Shown: piece by piece, positions 25,453-34,109 of the stretch | How positions within the stretch are numbered: position 1 is the first letter of the stretch | Layout: every line of letters begins with the position of its first letter | Assembly (NCBI GenBank): GCA_024398835.1 | Contig: JAKSIK010000006.1 | Span: forward strand, 49,931 to 113,930 | Source of the DNA: Fibrobacter sp. | GTDB taxonomy: Bacteria > Fibrobacterota > Fibrobacteria > Fibrobacterales > Fibrobacteraceae | Length of the DNA stretch: 64,000 nt | Direction of reading: 5' to 3' | Notes under the pieces: model-generated | The model's database searches: none | The model's input: only the letters and a program-made list of their open reading frames with translations | Told to the model about the DNA's origin: nothing | Made by a program: the position numbers and the translations under genes

Positions 25453-26988
25453 CTAGTTGTTCAGGAGGCAACGGACAGAGAACGCGTAGAGCTTAGTGCT
25501 GCCGTCCAGGTAGGCATCCTCGTGGTAGTTGTACAAGTACATGCTGTAGGCGTTGTTGCTACCGCTCTCGCTAGACGACCAGAAATAGGCGTCGCTGCCG
25601 GCATAGCCGAAACTGCCATCGCGGTATCTGATGCCTGCAGGGAGAGCGGAAATGCCGTAGTAGTCGATACCCTTGGTTGACTCGGAGTAATATTTCCATC
25701 CTTCCTCCGACTTCAACATTCTACCAGCAACATTTTTTCCTCCAACGTTCGTGAACAAAGTGTTCCATTCTGCGTATGTCGGCAGGTGCCAGCCTTCAGG
25801 GCAAATACCCTGAGTACCTTCGTAACTGTTGTTGCAAGATCCTCCATAGCCGCAACCAGCCTTGTCCATGGCCACTTCCCAGGTGTACAGGCGACCGTAC
25901 TTGGAACATAAGTCCGCCTTACCGCCATAACAGCCACTCCAGGCATAATAGCCCAAGGAGCGCACATGATTTTCGTCTGGCGCATAGTTCAAGTTCTGTG
26001 CCATCCAGGTCTGGGTACCGATGGTCACCACCTTGTACACCTGGTCGTCGCGGGTGTCCTCCAATCTTCCATAATTTTCAACAGTTTCTCCCATTTTGCA
26101 GTACTGTATTTCCAAGTCGTACGTTTTTCCGCCACACAAATCATAAACTTTACCCTCCAAGCAGAATGCCTTCGCTGGGTCATACGGTTTAATGCCGCAC
26201 ACGGCCTTGTAGAGAGTCGTCGTTGTAGCGTCGTCACCTTCACCGCAGGTGACCGTCACCGTGCCATCGCCCTCGTCGTTAACAGAGCAACCAACGCCGT
26301 TCTCACCGTCGTTGCCATCATCACCATCTTCGCCGTTCCATATCGTGCCAACGACGGTCTTGCCGCAAGTCACTTCAAGGCCCTCGAGACCAGCATCGTT
26401 CTCCACCGACTTCGCAGTACAACTCGCACCGTCGTTGCCATCCATGCCATCCTCGCCCGGTTTGCCACTCCAAATCGTACCGACGACTGTTTCGCCACAA
26501 GTCACTTCAAGACCTTCGAGGCCTGCATCGTTCTTCACCGGCTTTGCCGTGCAACTCTCGCCATCATCACCATCGTCGCCGTCTGCGCCCGGAAGGCCAT
26601 CTTTTCCATTTGCACCGTTCTTGATTGTGCCGACACTCTTGCCGCCACACACAAGGTCAAAATCGCCATCCTTATTCACACTTGCCGTGCAACTCGTGCC
26701 ATCGTTACCGTTGTCGCCATTTTCACCCGGTTTGCCATCAGCGCCCTTGAGCGTCTGCCATGTCTTTCCATCGCAGACAAATACTTCGCTGGAATCCGCC
26801 ACAAACAGCATCTCACCCACATTCGACGTATCGCATTTCTGCTTCGAAAGTTCTAGGCCGGCATCAAGTACGGCCATACCTTCCTGGTGGATTTCATTGA
26901 CTTCAGTCACCTCGGTAACGTCGTCACCGCAGGCAACAAAAACCGCGAAAGTCGCAATAAAGGCTGTAGAAAGGAGGAACTTTTTCAT
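25453..26988 (-). CDS. FISUMP-domain lipoprotein with collagen-like repeats
   Basis: The 511-residue protein is a predicted lipoprotein (FIATFAVFVACGDD, Cys at about 20). A CDGKTWQTLKG segment is followed by Gly-x-x stretches (GENGDNGNDG, GLPGADGDDGDDG, GEDGDDGNDGENG) that alternate with three related beta units of the type SCTAxxVxNDAGLEGLEVTC then GTIWNG. The C-terminal 190 residues form a FISUMP domain (TIGR02145): QTWMAQNLNYAPDE, YGRLYTWEVAMDKAG, CPEGWHLPTYAEWN, and the closing SVRCL. The likely location is the outer surface, and adhesion is a reasonable guess. FISUMP paralogues are numerous in Fibrobacter. It is not in an obvious operon. Confidence 0.93.
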   Translation of the reverse strand: MKKFLLSTAFIATFAVFVACGDDVTEVTEVNEIHQEGMAVLDAGLELSKQKCDTSNVGEMLFVADSSEVFVCDGKTWQTLKGADGKPGENGDNGNDGTSCTASVNKDGDFDLVCGGKSVGTIKNGANGKDGLPGADGDDGDDGESCTAKPVKNDAGLEGLEVTCGETVVGTIWSGKPGEDGMDGNDGASCTAKSVENDAGLEGLEVTCGKTVVGTIWNGEDGDDGNDGENGVGCSVNDEGDGTVTVTCGEGDDATTTTLYKAVCGIKPYDPAKAFCLEGKVYDLCGGKTYDLEIQYCKMGETVENYGRLEDTRDDQVYKVVTIGTQTWMAQNLNYAPDENHVRSLGYYAWSGCYGGKADLCSKYGRLYTWEVAMDKAGCGYGGSCNNSYEGTQGICPEGWHLPTYAEWNTLFTNVGGKNVAGRMLKSEEGWKYYSESTKGIDYYGISALPAGIRYRDGSFGYAGSDAYFWSSSESGSNNAYSMYLYNYHEDAYLDGSTKLYAFSVRCLLNN

Positions 26989-27036
26989 AACTCAATCCCT
27001 TTTGTATGAATTCTGTAAGGAAATGTAGCAAAACTG

Positions 27037-28113
27037 CTAGAACCGCACGCCCACGAAGGCACGCAAAATCCACAGGTCCACTTCGTAGTCCAAATCGTCG
27101 CCCTTGCTCAATGTCTGCCGAGCAAAGAAGCTGTTCATGCCGGCAAAGAAATTCTTGTAATTGTAGTTGAGGGAATTGCGGAACATCCAGATAATCTGGA
27201 TTTCATCATTGGTGATGTCGTCCCAAAGCCAGTTGGTCTCATTGGTTGTAGAATCCCTAAAGGATTCATCTTCCTGGATTTTTTCATAGTGGTCGTCGTA
27301 GTAATTCCACACCGTCACAAGAGGCACCAGGGAGAAGTGGAATAGAAGATAATGTTCCGCCCCCAATCTGTACGCAAAGTTGTATCCATAGCCCGCGCCC
27401 AAAGCCGCCTCCCGAATAGAAAAGTGGTCAAGACCGCCCCAGATATATTGCAAAGCCGGGTTCCGCACCGATGTTCCACTATAAACATAGCCACCCCCCA
27501 GAATAATACTCCCCGCACTTTTTTTCTGCAAATGGGAATAGCCCAAAGCCGCCGGGAAGGAAAATTTTTCGTCATTCAGCACCACGTAGAAATCCGTCAA
27601 TACGTTATAGTAGCTCATGTCGCTGCCTTCCACGTCCACATCCGTATTCACCAGTCCATACAATTCCTCTTCAAGTTCAAGCCAGTTGTAGATGGAAAGC
27701 GGACCATGCATGGACTTGGTCCGGTTGAACAGGATTTCCCCACCAAAAACATTTCCGTAATAGTTGAACATCATGCTCATGTCCTGATGGTCCATGTCGT
27801 AGGTGTAAGTGTAGCCCAATCCGCGGAAAGCCACCGATCCCGCCAAATGGAGCCTTGTTTCCGCATTGAGGTTTCCTTCCACACCATACATGGGTTCAAA
27901 GGAACGCACGTTCATGTTCGTGTTGCTAAAGGAATTGATATAGGCAATGCGCCACCACTGCTTGTGGGGCATCACATAGTTGGTATCAAGGCTTGCAAGT
28001 TCGCAAGAATCCATCCAATCCAAAAAACCGTTCAATGCAGAAATGGGGCCCGCAAAAGCAAGCCCGCAAAAAAACATTGTAAAAAGGAACAGCCGCCGTA
28101 TATTTACCAACAT
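27037..28113 (-). CDS. Outer-membrane beta-barrel protein (possibly DUF4421-like)
   Basis: The 358-residue product has a signal peptide (RRLFLFTMFFCGLAFAG). The mature part starts with a short helix, then SLDTNYVMPHKQWWRIAYIN, and ends in LWILRAFVGVRF, a barrel-type terminal aromatic. Alternating hydrophobic/polar strands with many Tyr, Asn and Gly occur throughout. The DTNYV start resembles DUF4421 proteins of the Bacteroidota; this is tentative. The start at 28113 is chosen because it gives a normal signal peptide; the longer reading to 28203 adds a Leu/Arg-rich extension overlapping the gene before. It lies 16 bp after that gene as the last of a four-gene operon. Confidence 0.75.
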   Translation of the reverse strand: MLVNIRRLFLFTMFFCGLAFAGPISALNGFLDWMDSCELASLDTNYVMPHKQWWRIAYINSFSNTNMNVRSFEPMYGVEGNLNAETRLHLAGSVAFRGLGYTYTYDMDHQDMSMMFNYYGNVFGGEILFNRTKSMHGPLSIYNWLELEEELYGLVNTDVDVEGSDMSYYNVLTDFYVVLNDEKFSFPAALGYSHLQKKSAGSIILGGGYVYSGTSVRNPALQYIWGGLDHFSIREAALGAGYGYNFAYRLGAEHYLLFHFSLVPLVTVWNYYDDHYEKIQEDESFRDSTTNETNWLWDDITNDEIQIIWMFRNSLNYNYKNFFAGMNSFFARQTLSKGDDLDYEVDLWILRAFVGVRF

Positions 28114-28129
28114 AACAGCGGCCTTCACC

Positions 28130-28720
28130 TTACTTCTGTTCCGTAGCAACAGGAGCAACAGACGAATCAGCAGCAACAGCGGCAGAATCCGGCGCAGGTT
28201 CACCGACCTTCATAGTGGCAATCTGCTTCCACGCTTCAACATCGTCACCCACCAAAAGCATGGGACCGTTGTATTCCTGAATAGCCTTCACAGCCTTCGC
28301 CGTATCACCATCCTTCAAGTCAAGCTTTGCATCTGCAAGCAAATCCTTCATGAGGGTGCGCTTGTCAGTAATTTCACCCAAGCGGTTCTGGCGCAGCACT
28401 TCCATGGAATCACTGACAAAGCCCAAGTTCCAAGTGCTATCGTAGCAGGCTTCAGCTTCTAAGAGCATTTCCGGTTTTTCAGCCGCAGCCACATAGTGGG
28501 CGTCGCAGCGAGCAAAAGTCTCTGCGCTTTTCGCCTTGGAATACTGGTAGTATTCGTAACCGCCCACAATGAGGGCGATAACTACCAAGAGGAAGACGCC
28601 ATCCTGCCAACCCATGGCCGGAGCCTTAGGAAGCTTGGGGCGGCCATTCACCACCTCGCCTGCTTCCAATTTTTCTTCCGCCTCATCAAAAGGGCTTTTT
28701 CCATTCAAGAAACTGAACAT
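28130..28720 (-). CDS. Hypothetical protein with one membrane helix
   Basis: The 196-residue protein has a cytoplasmic N-terminus of about 40 residues, one membrane helix (GVFLLVVIALIVGGYEYY) and a periplasmic domain of helices. An Ala/Pro/Asp tail (PAPDSAAVAADSSVAP) ends the protein. Two Cys residues (ARCDAH and EACYDS) could form a disulfide. I recognise no family. It lies 7 bp after sufE and 16 bp before a barrel-protein gene, so co-expression with both is likely. The helical domain might act as a TPR-like scaffold, but no clear repeat is visible. Confidence 0.75.
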   Translation of the reverse strand: MFSFLNGKSPFDEAEEKLEAGEVVNGRPKLPKAPAMGWQDGVFLLVVIALIVGGYEYYQYSKAKSAETFARCDAHYVAAAEKPEMLLEAEACYDSTWNLGFVSDSMEVLRQNRLGEITDKRTLMKDLLADAKLDLKDGDTAKAVKAIQEYNGPMLLVGDDVEAWKQIATMKVGEPAPDSAAVAADSSVAPVATEQK

Positions 28721-28727
28721 AGCTTAC

Positions 28728-29174
28728 CTACTTTTTGCTAATGGCGTCAAAGACGCGTGCATACAAATAAATCTGTTTCAAAAGACTCGCAAATCCATTG
28801 GAACGGGTTGGCGAGAGACCCACATTCAAGCCAATCTGCTGAAAGAATGCTGGATCCACAGCAAGAATCTCTGCAGGGGCGGTGTCGTTATAGACCCGGA
28901 GCGCCAAGGCGCCCAGCCCACGGCTAATCAGAGGGTTCGTAGTTCCCCCTTCCACATCCATCTCGAAGTGGATTTTTCCGTCCAAGTACTTAGGCACGAG
29001 GTACATGGTGGAGGCACAACCCTGGATGATGAACTTTTCCGCCTTCAACGCGGCATCCATTCCCTGATGGGCGCGGGCCAAGTCCAGCAAGTATTTCCAC
29101 TTGTCGTCCGGATCCCCGAAAGAAGCAAACTTCTCCCGAATCTCATTCAAACGATTTTCAATCTCACTCGCCAT
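28728..29174 (-). CDS. sufE: SufE-like cysteine desulfuration protein
   Basis: SufE accepts sulfane sulfur from the desulfurase SufS on one Cys and passes it on for Fe-S cluster assembly. The 148-residue protein has the conserved IIQGCAST (Cys53 active site), then VEGGTTNPLISRGLGALALRV and NGFASLLKQIY, as in SufE. Length matches. No suf genes (sufBCDS) are adjacent; instead the partners are an FAD oxidoreductase 10 bp upstream and a one-helix membrane protein 7 bp downstream. It could serve CsdA-like rather than SufS-like desulfurases. Confidence 0.92.
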   Translation of the reverse strand: MASEIENRLNEIREKFASFGDPDDKWKYLLDLARAHQGMDAALKAEKFIIQGCASTMYLVPKYLDGKIHFEMDVEGGTTNPLISRGLGALALRVYNDTAPAEILAVDPAFFQQIGLNVGLSPTRSNGFASLLKQIYLYARVFDAISKK

Positions 29175-29184
29175 ACCAGGAACT

Positions 29185-30384
29185 CTAATGCAAGAAGGAG
29201 CGCATCTTCCAAATGAGGGACGGACAGCTCCAGAGAACGGTCCAGAAGATGCGAATCAAGGTCTGCTTTTCCCGCGGAAGTTTGGACAACTTCTCGGCGG
29301 CGCGGTCAAACTGCTTGTCGGTAATGGAATTGAAACCGGGCTTCGCGCGGGCAATCTGCAAATGGGATTTTCCGAGAGCACCCATCCAGCGCTTCAGGGC
29401 CGATTCCTCAGCGGCCTTGCGGCCTTCTGCAGAGGTCGCCTCCAGCCATTCCTTGGCGGACTCTGCCACAACCTTACCGCAGAGGAGTGCCTCCACAATG
29501 CCGGAACGGCTGATGGGGTTCACGCAGCTGGCGGCATCACCGGCCTTGAACAGGCCGGACCGAGCCAAAGGCTTGGTGGATTGCCCACAGGCAATCATGC
29601 CGCCATACACAGCCTTGACCTTCGCCTCCGGATAGTGCGTCCCGATAAACTCCTGCAGTTTCTCCCGCAAGGATTTTCCAAGCTTCACATCCTTCCCCAG
29701 CACAAAGCCGATATTGACTTCCACACCGTCCCGCGGGAAAATCCAGCCGTAGCCCGAAGGGAACTCACTTCCAAAGAATAGTTCAATATGCTCCCGGCTG
29801 TGCTGGATGCCTTCCGCCACCGCAAAAATAGCGGGCTCCAAATCCGTATCTCCGGATTCAATACCTTCCAGCTCGGGAATTCCGTGGGTGAGTCTGGAAC
29901 CGGGGCCCGTAGCGTCAACCACCACTCTGGCCTGCAGTTCCTCTTCCTCGCCTTCCACAGAAACTTTTAGGGTCCAATCTCCCGATTCCAAGCGATTCAG
30001 AGATTTCACTAGCCCGCGGAACTGGCACTCCACGCCAGCAGCGGCACATCCATCCGCCAGTGCCCGATGGAACTTGGAACGGTCCAGCAAAGAACCGCAA
30101 TCCTTGCTGTAAAACTCAGCCCGATGCCCCTTTGGAGAGGTAAAGTATATTCCAGAGATTGATCCTCGAACCCAAGACCCATCTATGGGCCACAAAGCGT
30201 TCAAGCGGTCCGTCGAAACCGCCTCCGCGCAAAAAATCGGTTCTTTCCAGGGGTCCTTCTTGTCCAAAAGCAACACATTTTTCGCCCCCCCCGTCAACCG
30301 GGCAAGGGTACAAGCCGCCATCAAACCTGCAGGGCCAGCCCCACAAACTATGGCATCATACGCTTTGGACTTGAAATTGGACAT
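29185..30384 (-). CDS. Geranylgeranyl reductase-like FAD-dependent oxidoreductase
   Basis: The 399-residue protein starts with a Rossmann FAD-binding motif (YDAIVCGAGPAGLMAA), has the DATGPGSRL motif near 160 and the second FAD site GLFKAGDAASCVNPISRSG at about 285, all typical of the geranylgeranyl reductase/FixC-like group. SEFPSGYGWIFPRDGVEVNIGF is the conserved YGWxFP motif of the same family. Likely reaction: NAD(P)H- or ferredoxin-dependent reduction of a prenyl chain or quinone side chain; the true substrate is unknown. An AGGGG lies just before the ATG. It heads the operon oxidoreductase - sufE - membrane protein - barrel protein. Confidence 0.88.
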   Translation of the reverse strand: MSNFKSKAYDAIVCGAGPAGLMAACTLARLTGGAKNVLLLDKKDPWKEPIFCAEAVSTDRLNALWPIDGSWVRGSISGIYFTSPKGHRAEFYSKDCGSLLDRSKFHRALADGCAAAGVECQFRGLVKSLNRLESGDWTLKVSVEGEEEELQARVVVDATGPGSRLTHGIPELEGIESGDTDLEPAIFAVAEGIQHSREHIELFFGSEFPSGYGWIFPRDGVEVNIGFVLGKDVKLGKSLREKLQEFIGTHYPEAKVKAVYGGMIACGQSTKPLARSGLFKAGDAASCVNPISRSGIVEALLCGKVVAESAKEWLEATSAEGRKAAEESALKRWMGALGKSHLQIARAKPGFNSITDKQFDRAAEKLSKLPREKQTLIRIFWTVLWSCPSLIWKMRSFLH

Positions 30385-30583
30385 TTTCCCCTAAAAATTA
30401 GCATTAAAACAGTAGATTATCTTCTTTTTTCACTCAAAATCCGCATTTCCTTCGTTTTTTTGTCTTTTTTCCATGGTTAACCGAAATTTACCCATGTTTT
30501 TTTGCTTTTCTGGCATTTTATGGACTTTTTTTAGTTATTTTAGGTATATCCGTTATTTGGTCAAATCCATAAAAGGGAATACT

Positions 30584-32017
30584 ATGAATATGATGAAGAT
30601 TTCAAAGTTTGGGCTTTGCCTCATCGGTGCTCTTGCCATTAGTGGCTTTGCACAGGGTGACTATTCCGGCCAGGAGCTCAACACTTCTTTCCGCGACAAA
30701 CGTATCGATGGTTTTAACTTCACTAACGCAAAAGCCGTTAAGAATGTGACCGACTTCCAGCGTGCTGCCGGTGATGCCCCAAATTTCACAGGTGCCGAGC
30801 TCTCTGGAGTCTCTTTCCAGAATGCCGTTATCAGTAACGCAAAGTTTAAGGATGCCGACCTGAGAAAAGCCACCATCAGTGGTGCCGATATTCGTAGTTC
30901 CTCCTTCAAGGGTGCCGACATGGAAGAGGCAAACCTCTATCGTGCCACCCTTCTGGATAGCGAATTTCCTGAAGCCAATTTGAAGAATGCCCGCCTGGAC
31001 GCAATGAAGGTTTCCGACCAGGTGAACTTCACCAAGGCTGACCTCACTCAGGCCTCTGTGATGGACGTGGACCTGACCAGCGCCGATTTCAGCAAGACCA
31101 ACCTGAGCGGTGCAAACTTCTCCCGTTCCTTGATTGCTAATTCCGACTTCCGCAAGGCCATCCTCGTGAAGACCGACTTTACGGCTTGCAACCTCATTGC
31201 CGCAAACTTCAAGGGCGCTGACTTTGACAACGTGAATTTCTCCAAGGCCGGTCTTTCCCAGGCCAACTTCAGTGGCGTTAAGTTCAACAATGTGAACCTT
31301 CAGGATGCAGACCTCTCCCTGACGGAATTCAACGACGTGGACCTTTCCAAGACACAGCTCCAGAGGGCCAAGTTCGCCCAGGCCACCGTCAAGAACATGC
31401 AGTTCGGTGGTCAGGACCTAACTGGCGTGGTGTTCGATAAGAGCGAAGTCGCCAAGAACAACTTTGAAAAGACCAAGTTGGACAAGGCCTCCTTCTATGA
31501 CGCTTCCGTTGAAAAGAACATCTTCAAAGAAGCCATCATGATGAAGTCCGTCTTTGATGGTGCCTACATCTTCAAGAGCATCTTCGATAAGGCCGACTTG
31601 ACCAAGGCAAACTTCGCCAACTCCACCATCGAACGCTCCGACTTCAACCTGGCCCAAATGTCTGGTGTGAGCCTCGCTGGTGCAAAGCTCATCAAGGTGA
31701 GCTTCCTCAACGCCAACATGCAGGGCGTGAAGATTGACGCCGATACCAAGATGGAAGACGTGGACTTCTCTGGCGCAGACCTCTCTAAGGCAAAGATTGA
31801 AAAGTGCACTGCCAAGCGTGTCATCTACGACAACAAGACCAAGTTCCCGAACGGTTTCGAACCTCGCGCATACGGTTTCACCAAGCGTGGCGAAAAGGCT
31901 GCTGAAGTGGTTGTAGAAAAGAAGAAGAAGGAATCTAAGGTAGCAGACGATGCTATGCCTAAGAAGAAAAAGAAGAAAAAGAAAAAGAAAGTCGCCGATG
32001 ATGACGACGACGAATAG
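30584..32017 (+). CDS. Exported pentapeptide-repeat protein with a poly-Lys/acidic tail
   Basis: The 477-residue protein has a signal peptide (FGLCLIGALAISGFAQ) and about 370 residues of A(D/N)LxX pentapeptide repeats (for example ADLRKATISGADIRSSSFKG) that should form a right-handed quadrilateral beta-helix. The C-terminus is strongly charged: a short KKKKKES block, a run of about ten Lys, then VADDDDDE. The start at 30584 is chosen because AAAGGG lies 5 nt upstream and it begins a good signal peptide. Pentapeptide-repeat proteins of the Qnr type mimic DNA, but here export makes an envelope or surface structural role more likely. A terminator follows at 32042. Confidence 0.92.
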   Translation: MNMMKISKFGLCLIGALAISGFAQGDYSGQELNTSFRDKRIDGFNFTNAKAVKNVTDFQRAAGDAPNFTGAELSGVSFQNAVISNAKFKDADLRKATISGADIRSSSFKGADMEEANLYRATLLDSEFPEANLKNARLDAMKVSDQVNFTKADLTQASVMDVDLTSADFSKTNLSGANFSRSLIANSDFRKAILVKTDFTACNLIAANFKGADFDNVNFSKAGLSQANFSGVKFNNVNLQDADLSLTEFNDVDLSKTQLQRAKFAQATVKNMQFGGQDLTGVVFDKSEVAKNNFEKTKLDKASFYDASVEKNIFKEAIMMKSVFDGAYIFKSIFDKADLTKANFANSTIERSDFNLAQMSGVSLAGAKLIKVSFLNANMQGVKIDADTKMEDVDFSGADLSKAKIEKCTAKRVIYDNKTKFPNGFEPRAYGFTKRGEKAAEVVVEKKKKESKVADDAMPKKKKKKKKKKVADDDDDE

Positions 32018-32041
32018 TCTCCCCTTCTAACGGATATAAGC

Positions 32042-32071
32042 AAGGCTCCTCAACGAGGAGCCTTCTTTTTT
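32042..32071 (+). terminator. Rho-independent terminator after the pentapeptide gene
   Basis: AAGGCTCCTC (32042-32051) pairs with GAGGAGCCTT (32055-32064) with a 3-nt loop, then C and a run of T. Confidence 0.9.
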
Positions 32072-32128
32072 TCAATGATTTCTGCGGGATTAATCCACTG
32101 CACGCAACATCAGCGGAAATGCTAAAAC

Positions 32129-32926
32129 CTATTTCAGGAGAGACATAGCCTCGTCGTGCAAAAGTCCATTGGTAGCAATACTGGAAAAGCCTTCATAAAT
32201 CGGAGCGACCGGTTTGCCATCCGCACCAAACAATTCAGTCTTTCCGTCGAGAGTAGAGAACGCTCCCCCAGCCTCGCGCATCAATAGCGGGTAAGCCGCA
32301 ATGTCCCAGAGACTCACCACCGGGTCAAGCATCACCTCGGCCCGACCGGTAGCAATCAGGTAATAGCCGTAGCAGTCGCCCCAGCCGCGGTAGAGTTTTG
32401 CACTGCGACGCAGGCGGTTAAATCCGTCGCCATAGCCTGCAGTTTCCATCGTGTTGACCGTACCAGAAAGCACAAGGGCATCCTTCATCTGGTCAACCTT
32501 GGAGCAGTGCGTCGGGTGGCCATCCAGGAAGGCGCCGCCACCGTTCACCGCCCACACCGCGGTATTCATCGCCGGAATGCGAATCACGGAACAAACGGGA
32601 ATGTTCCGCTTGTATAGCGCAATGAGCGTCCCGAACAGCGGAACCCCATGCACAAAGGACTTGGTACCGTCAATGGGGTCTATAACCCACTGGTACTCGG
32701 CATCCGGACTTTCAATCCCGAACTCTTCGCCAATCACGCCAAAGCCAGGCGTTTCCTTGGCCCAAAAGTTGCGTGCAATTTCTTCGGAGCTCTTGTCGGC
32801 GATGGTCACCGGCGTTTTGTCGGTCTTCCATTCCACGCCCACATCAGTCTGGAAGTACTTGAGGATGTTCTCCTGAGCAAGTTCCGCCGTCTTTAAGGCA
32901 ATCTTTAAAAGTTCCTGATTTTCCAT
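32129..32926 (-). CDS. hisN: Histidinol-phosphatase (inositol monophosphatase family)
   Basis: The 265-residue protein has the IMPase-fold metal sites: GEEFG (about 67), DPIDGTKSFVHGVPLFGTLIAL (about 83) and SLWDIAAYPLLMREAGG (about 205). The SFVxGVPxFGTLIAL segment matches the HisN type rather than inositol phosphatases. HisN removes phosphate from histidinol phosphate in histidine synthesis. The gene directly follows hisC (32 bp gap, same strand), which supports this assignment. A CysQ or SuhB role would be the alternative if hisB elsewhere supplies the phosphatase. Confidence 0.92.
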   Translation of the reverse strand: MENQELLKIALKTAELAQENILKYFQTDVGVEWKTDKTPVTIADKSSEEIARNFWAKETPGFGVIGEEFGIESPDAEYQWVIDPIDGTKSFVHGVPLFGTLIALYKRNIPVCSVIRIPAMNTAVWAVNGGGAFLDGHPTHCSKVDQMKDALVLSGTVNTMETAGYGDGFNRLRRSAKLYRGWGDCYGYYLIATGRAEVMLDPVVSLWDIAAYPLLMREAGGAFSTLDGKTELFGADGKPVAPIYEGFSSIATNGLLHDEAMSLLK

Positions 32927-32958
32927 CGTCGTATATCGCCTTTCTCTTTTCGTTTGAA

Positions 32959-34047
32959 CTAGCCTTTAACCCACTGTTTTACCAGAGCTACCAGCAGTTC
33001 GTTTTCTTCAGGCTTGCCAATCGTCACGCGGATGTGTTCTGGCAGACCAAAGCTTGCAAGGCCGCGCACAATCATTCCCTTCGATTCCAGGAAGTTCACC
33101 AGATCCTTGGCTAGGTCTCCAATATGCACGCAAATAAAATTGCCCTGTGTCGAGAGCACCTTAAAGCCAAAGCCTTCAAACGCGGCTGTCAGGACCTTGA
33201 TACCTGCAGCGTTCATCGCGCGAGTCGCCTCAACGTGTTCCGTATCGCCTAACGCAGCAATGGCCGCCACTTGAGCTGCCTGATTCACATCAAAGGGGGG
33301 CTTGATTTTCCACATGGCGCGAACAACGTCTTCGCTTGCCATGGCATAGCCCACACGTAATCCGGCCAACCCATAAATCTTACTGAAGGTACGATTCACA
33401 AACAGGTTCGGAAATTCCGCAAGGAGCTTTGTGGAATCAGGATAATCAGGCGCCGTAGCAAATTCCGCGTATGCCTCGTCCAAAAACACGAGCACATTTG
33501 CCGGAACCTTCTTCAAAAACGCGCGGAGTTCCTCTTCGCTATAGTAAAGGCCCGTCGGGTTGTTCGGGTTGCAAACAAAAGCCACGCGAGTCTTGTCGTT
33601 GATGGCACTGGCAAGGTCATCCAAGCTCGTCTTGGCGTCTCCTGCACCAACGCCCACAAAGTCCGCACCGTTTGAGAGCGTCGTGAACTTGTAAACCGAG
33701 AATGTAGGCGTAATGCCCACGCAGTTGTCACCCTGGCGAATGAAGGCCTTACCCACCATATCGATGATTTCGTCGGAGCCATTGCCAATGATAATCTGCG
33801 AGGTCTTCACGCCAAACTTTTTAGCAATCGCATTAATGAGCTTCGGGGCATCGCCACGCGGGTACAAGTGCAAACTGTCTGCAATCTCGTGGAATGCAGC
33901 CACCGCCTTCGGGGAAGCCCCCAGCGGGTTCTCGTTACTTGCCAATTTCACGACCTTGTCAAGCCCAAAGCGTTCGCGGATTTCTTCGATGGATTTTCCG
34001 GGAACATAATCGCTAAGTTTTGAAAGTTCTGGACGGGGTTCGACCAT
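32959..34047 (-). CDS. hisC: Histidinol-phosphate aminotransferase
   Basis: HisC is the PLP aminotransferase that converts imidazole acetol-phosphate to histidinol phosphate. The 362-residue protein is normal in length. Motifs: LASNENPLGASPKAVAA, LHLYPRGDA, IIIGNGSDEIIDM, VFVCNPNNPTGLYY, VFLDEAYAEFA, and the PLP-lysine region RTFSKIYGLAGLRVGYA. A TAAATTTG element (34067-34074) about 25 bp upstream is the likely promoter core and GAGGT precedes the ATG. hisN follows in the same operon; hisF lies 5 kb away. Confidence 0.97.
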   Translation of the reverse strand: MVEPRPELSKLSDYVPGKSIEEIRERFGLDKVVKLASNENPLGASPKAVAAFHEIADSLHLYPRGDAPKLINAIAKKFGVKTSQIIIGNGSDEIIDMVGKAFIRQGDNCVGITPTFSVYKFTTLSNGADFVGVGAGDAKTSLDDLASAINDKTRVAFVCNPNNPTGLYYSEEELRAFLKKVPANVLVFLDEAYAEFATAPDYPDSTKLLAEFPNLFVNRTFSKIYGLAGLRVGYAMASEDVVRAMWKIKPPFDVNQAAQVAAIAALGDTEHVEATRAMNAAGIKVLTAAFEGFGFKVLSTQGNFICVHIGDLAKDLVNFLESKGMIVRGLASFGLPEHIRVTIGKPEENELLVALVKQWVKG

Positions 34048-34066
34048 AAATACCTCTTTTCACATC

Positions 34067-34074
34067 CAAATTTA
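34067..34074 (-). promoter_or_regulatory. Putative -10/-7 promoter element of hisC (TAAATTTG)
   Basis: The minus strand reads GCTAAATTTGGATG here, an exact match to TAnnTTTG preceded by GC. Predicted leader of hisC is about 15 nt and contains the GAGG site. Confidence 0.5.
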
Positions 34075-34109
34075 GCATATTCAATGGCAATAATTTAAAT
34101 TTGAATCGT

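Noticed and set aside
32129..32926. CysQ or inositol monophosphatase
   Set aside because: The SFVHGVPLFGTLIAL segment and adjacency to hisC fit histidinol-phosphatase better.
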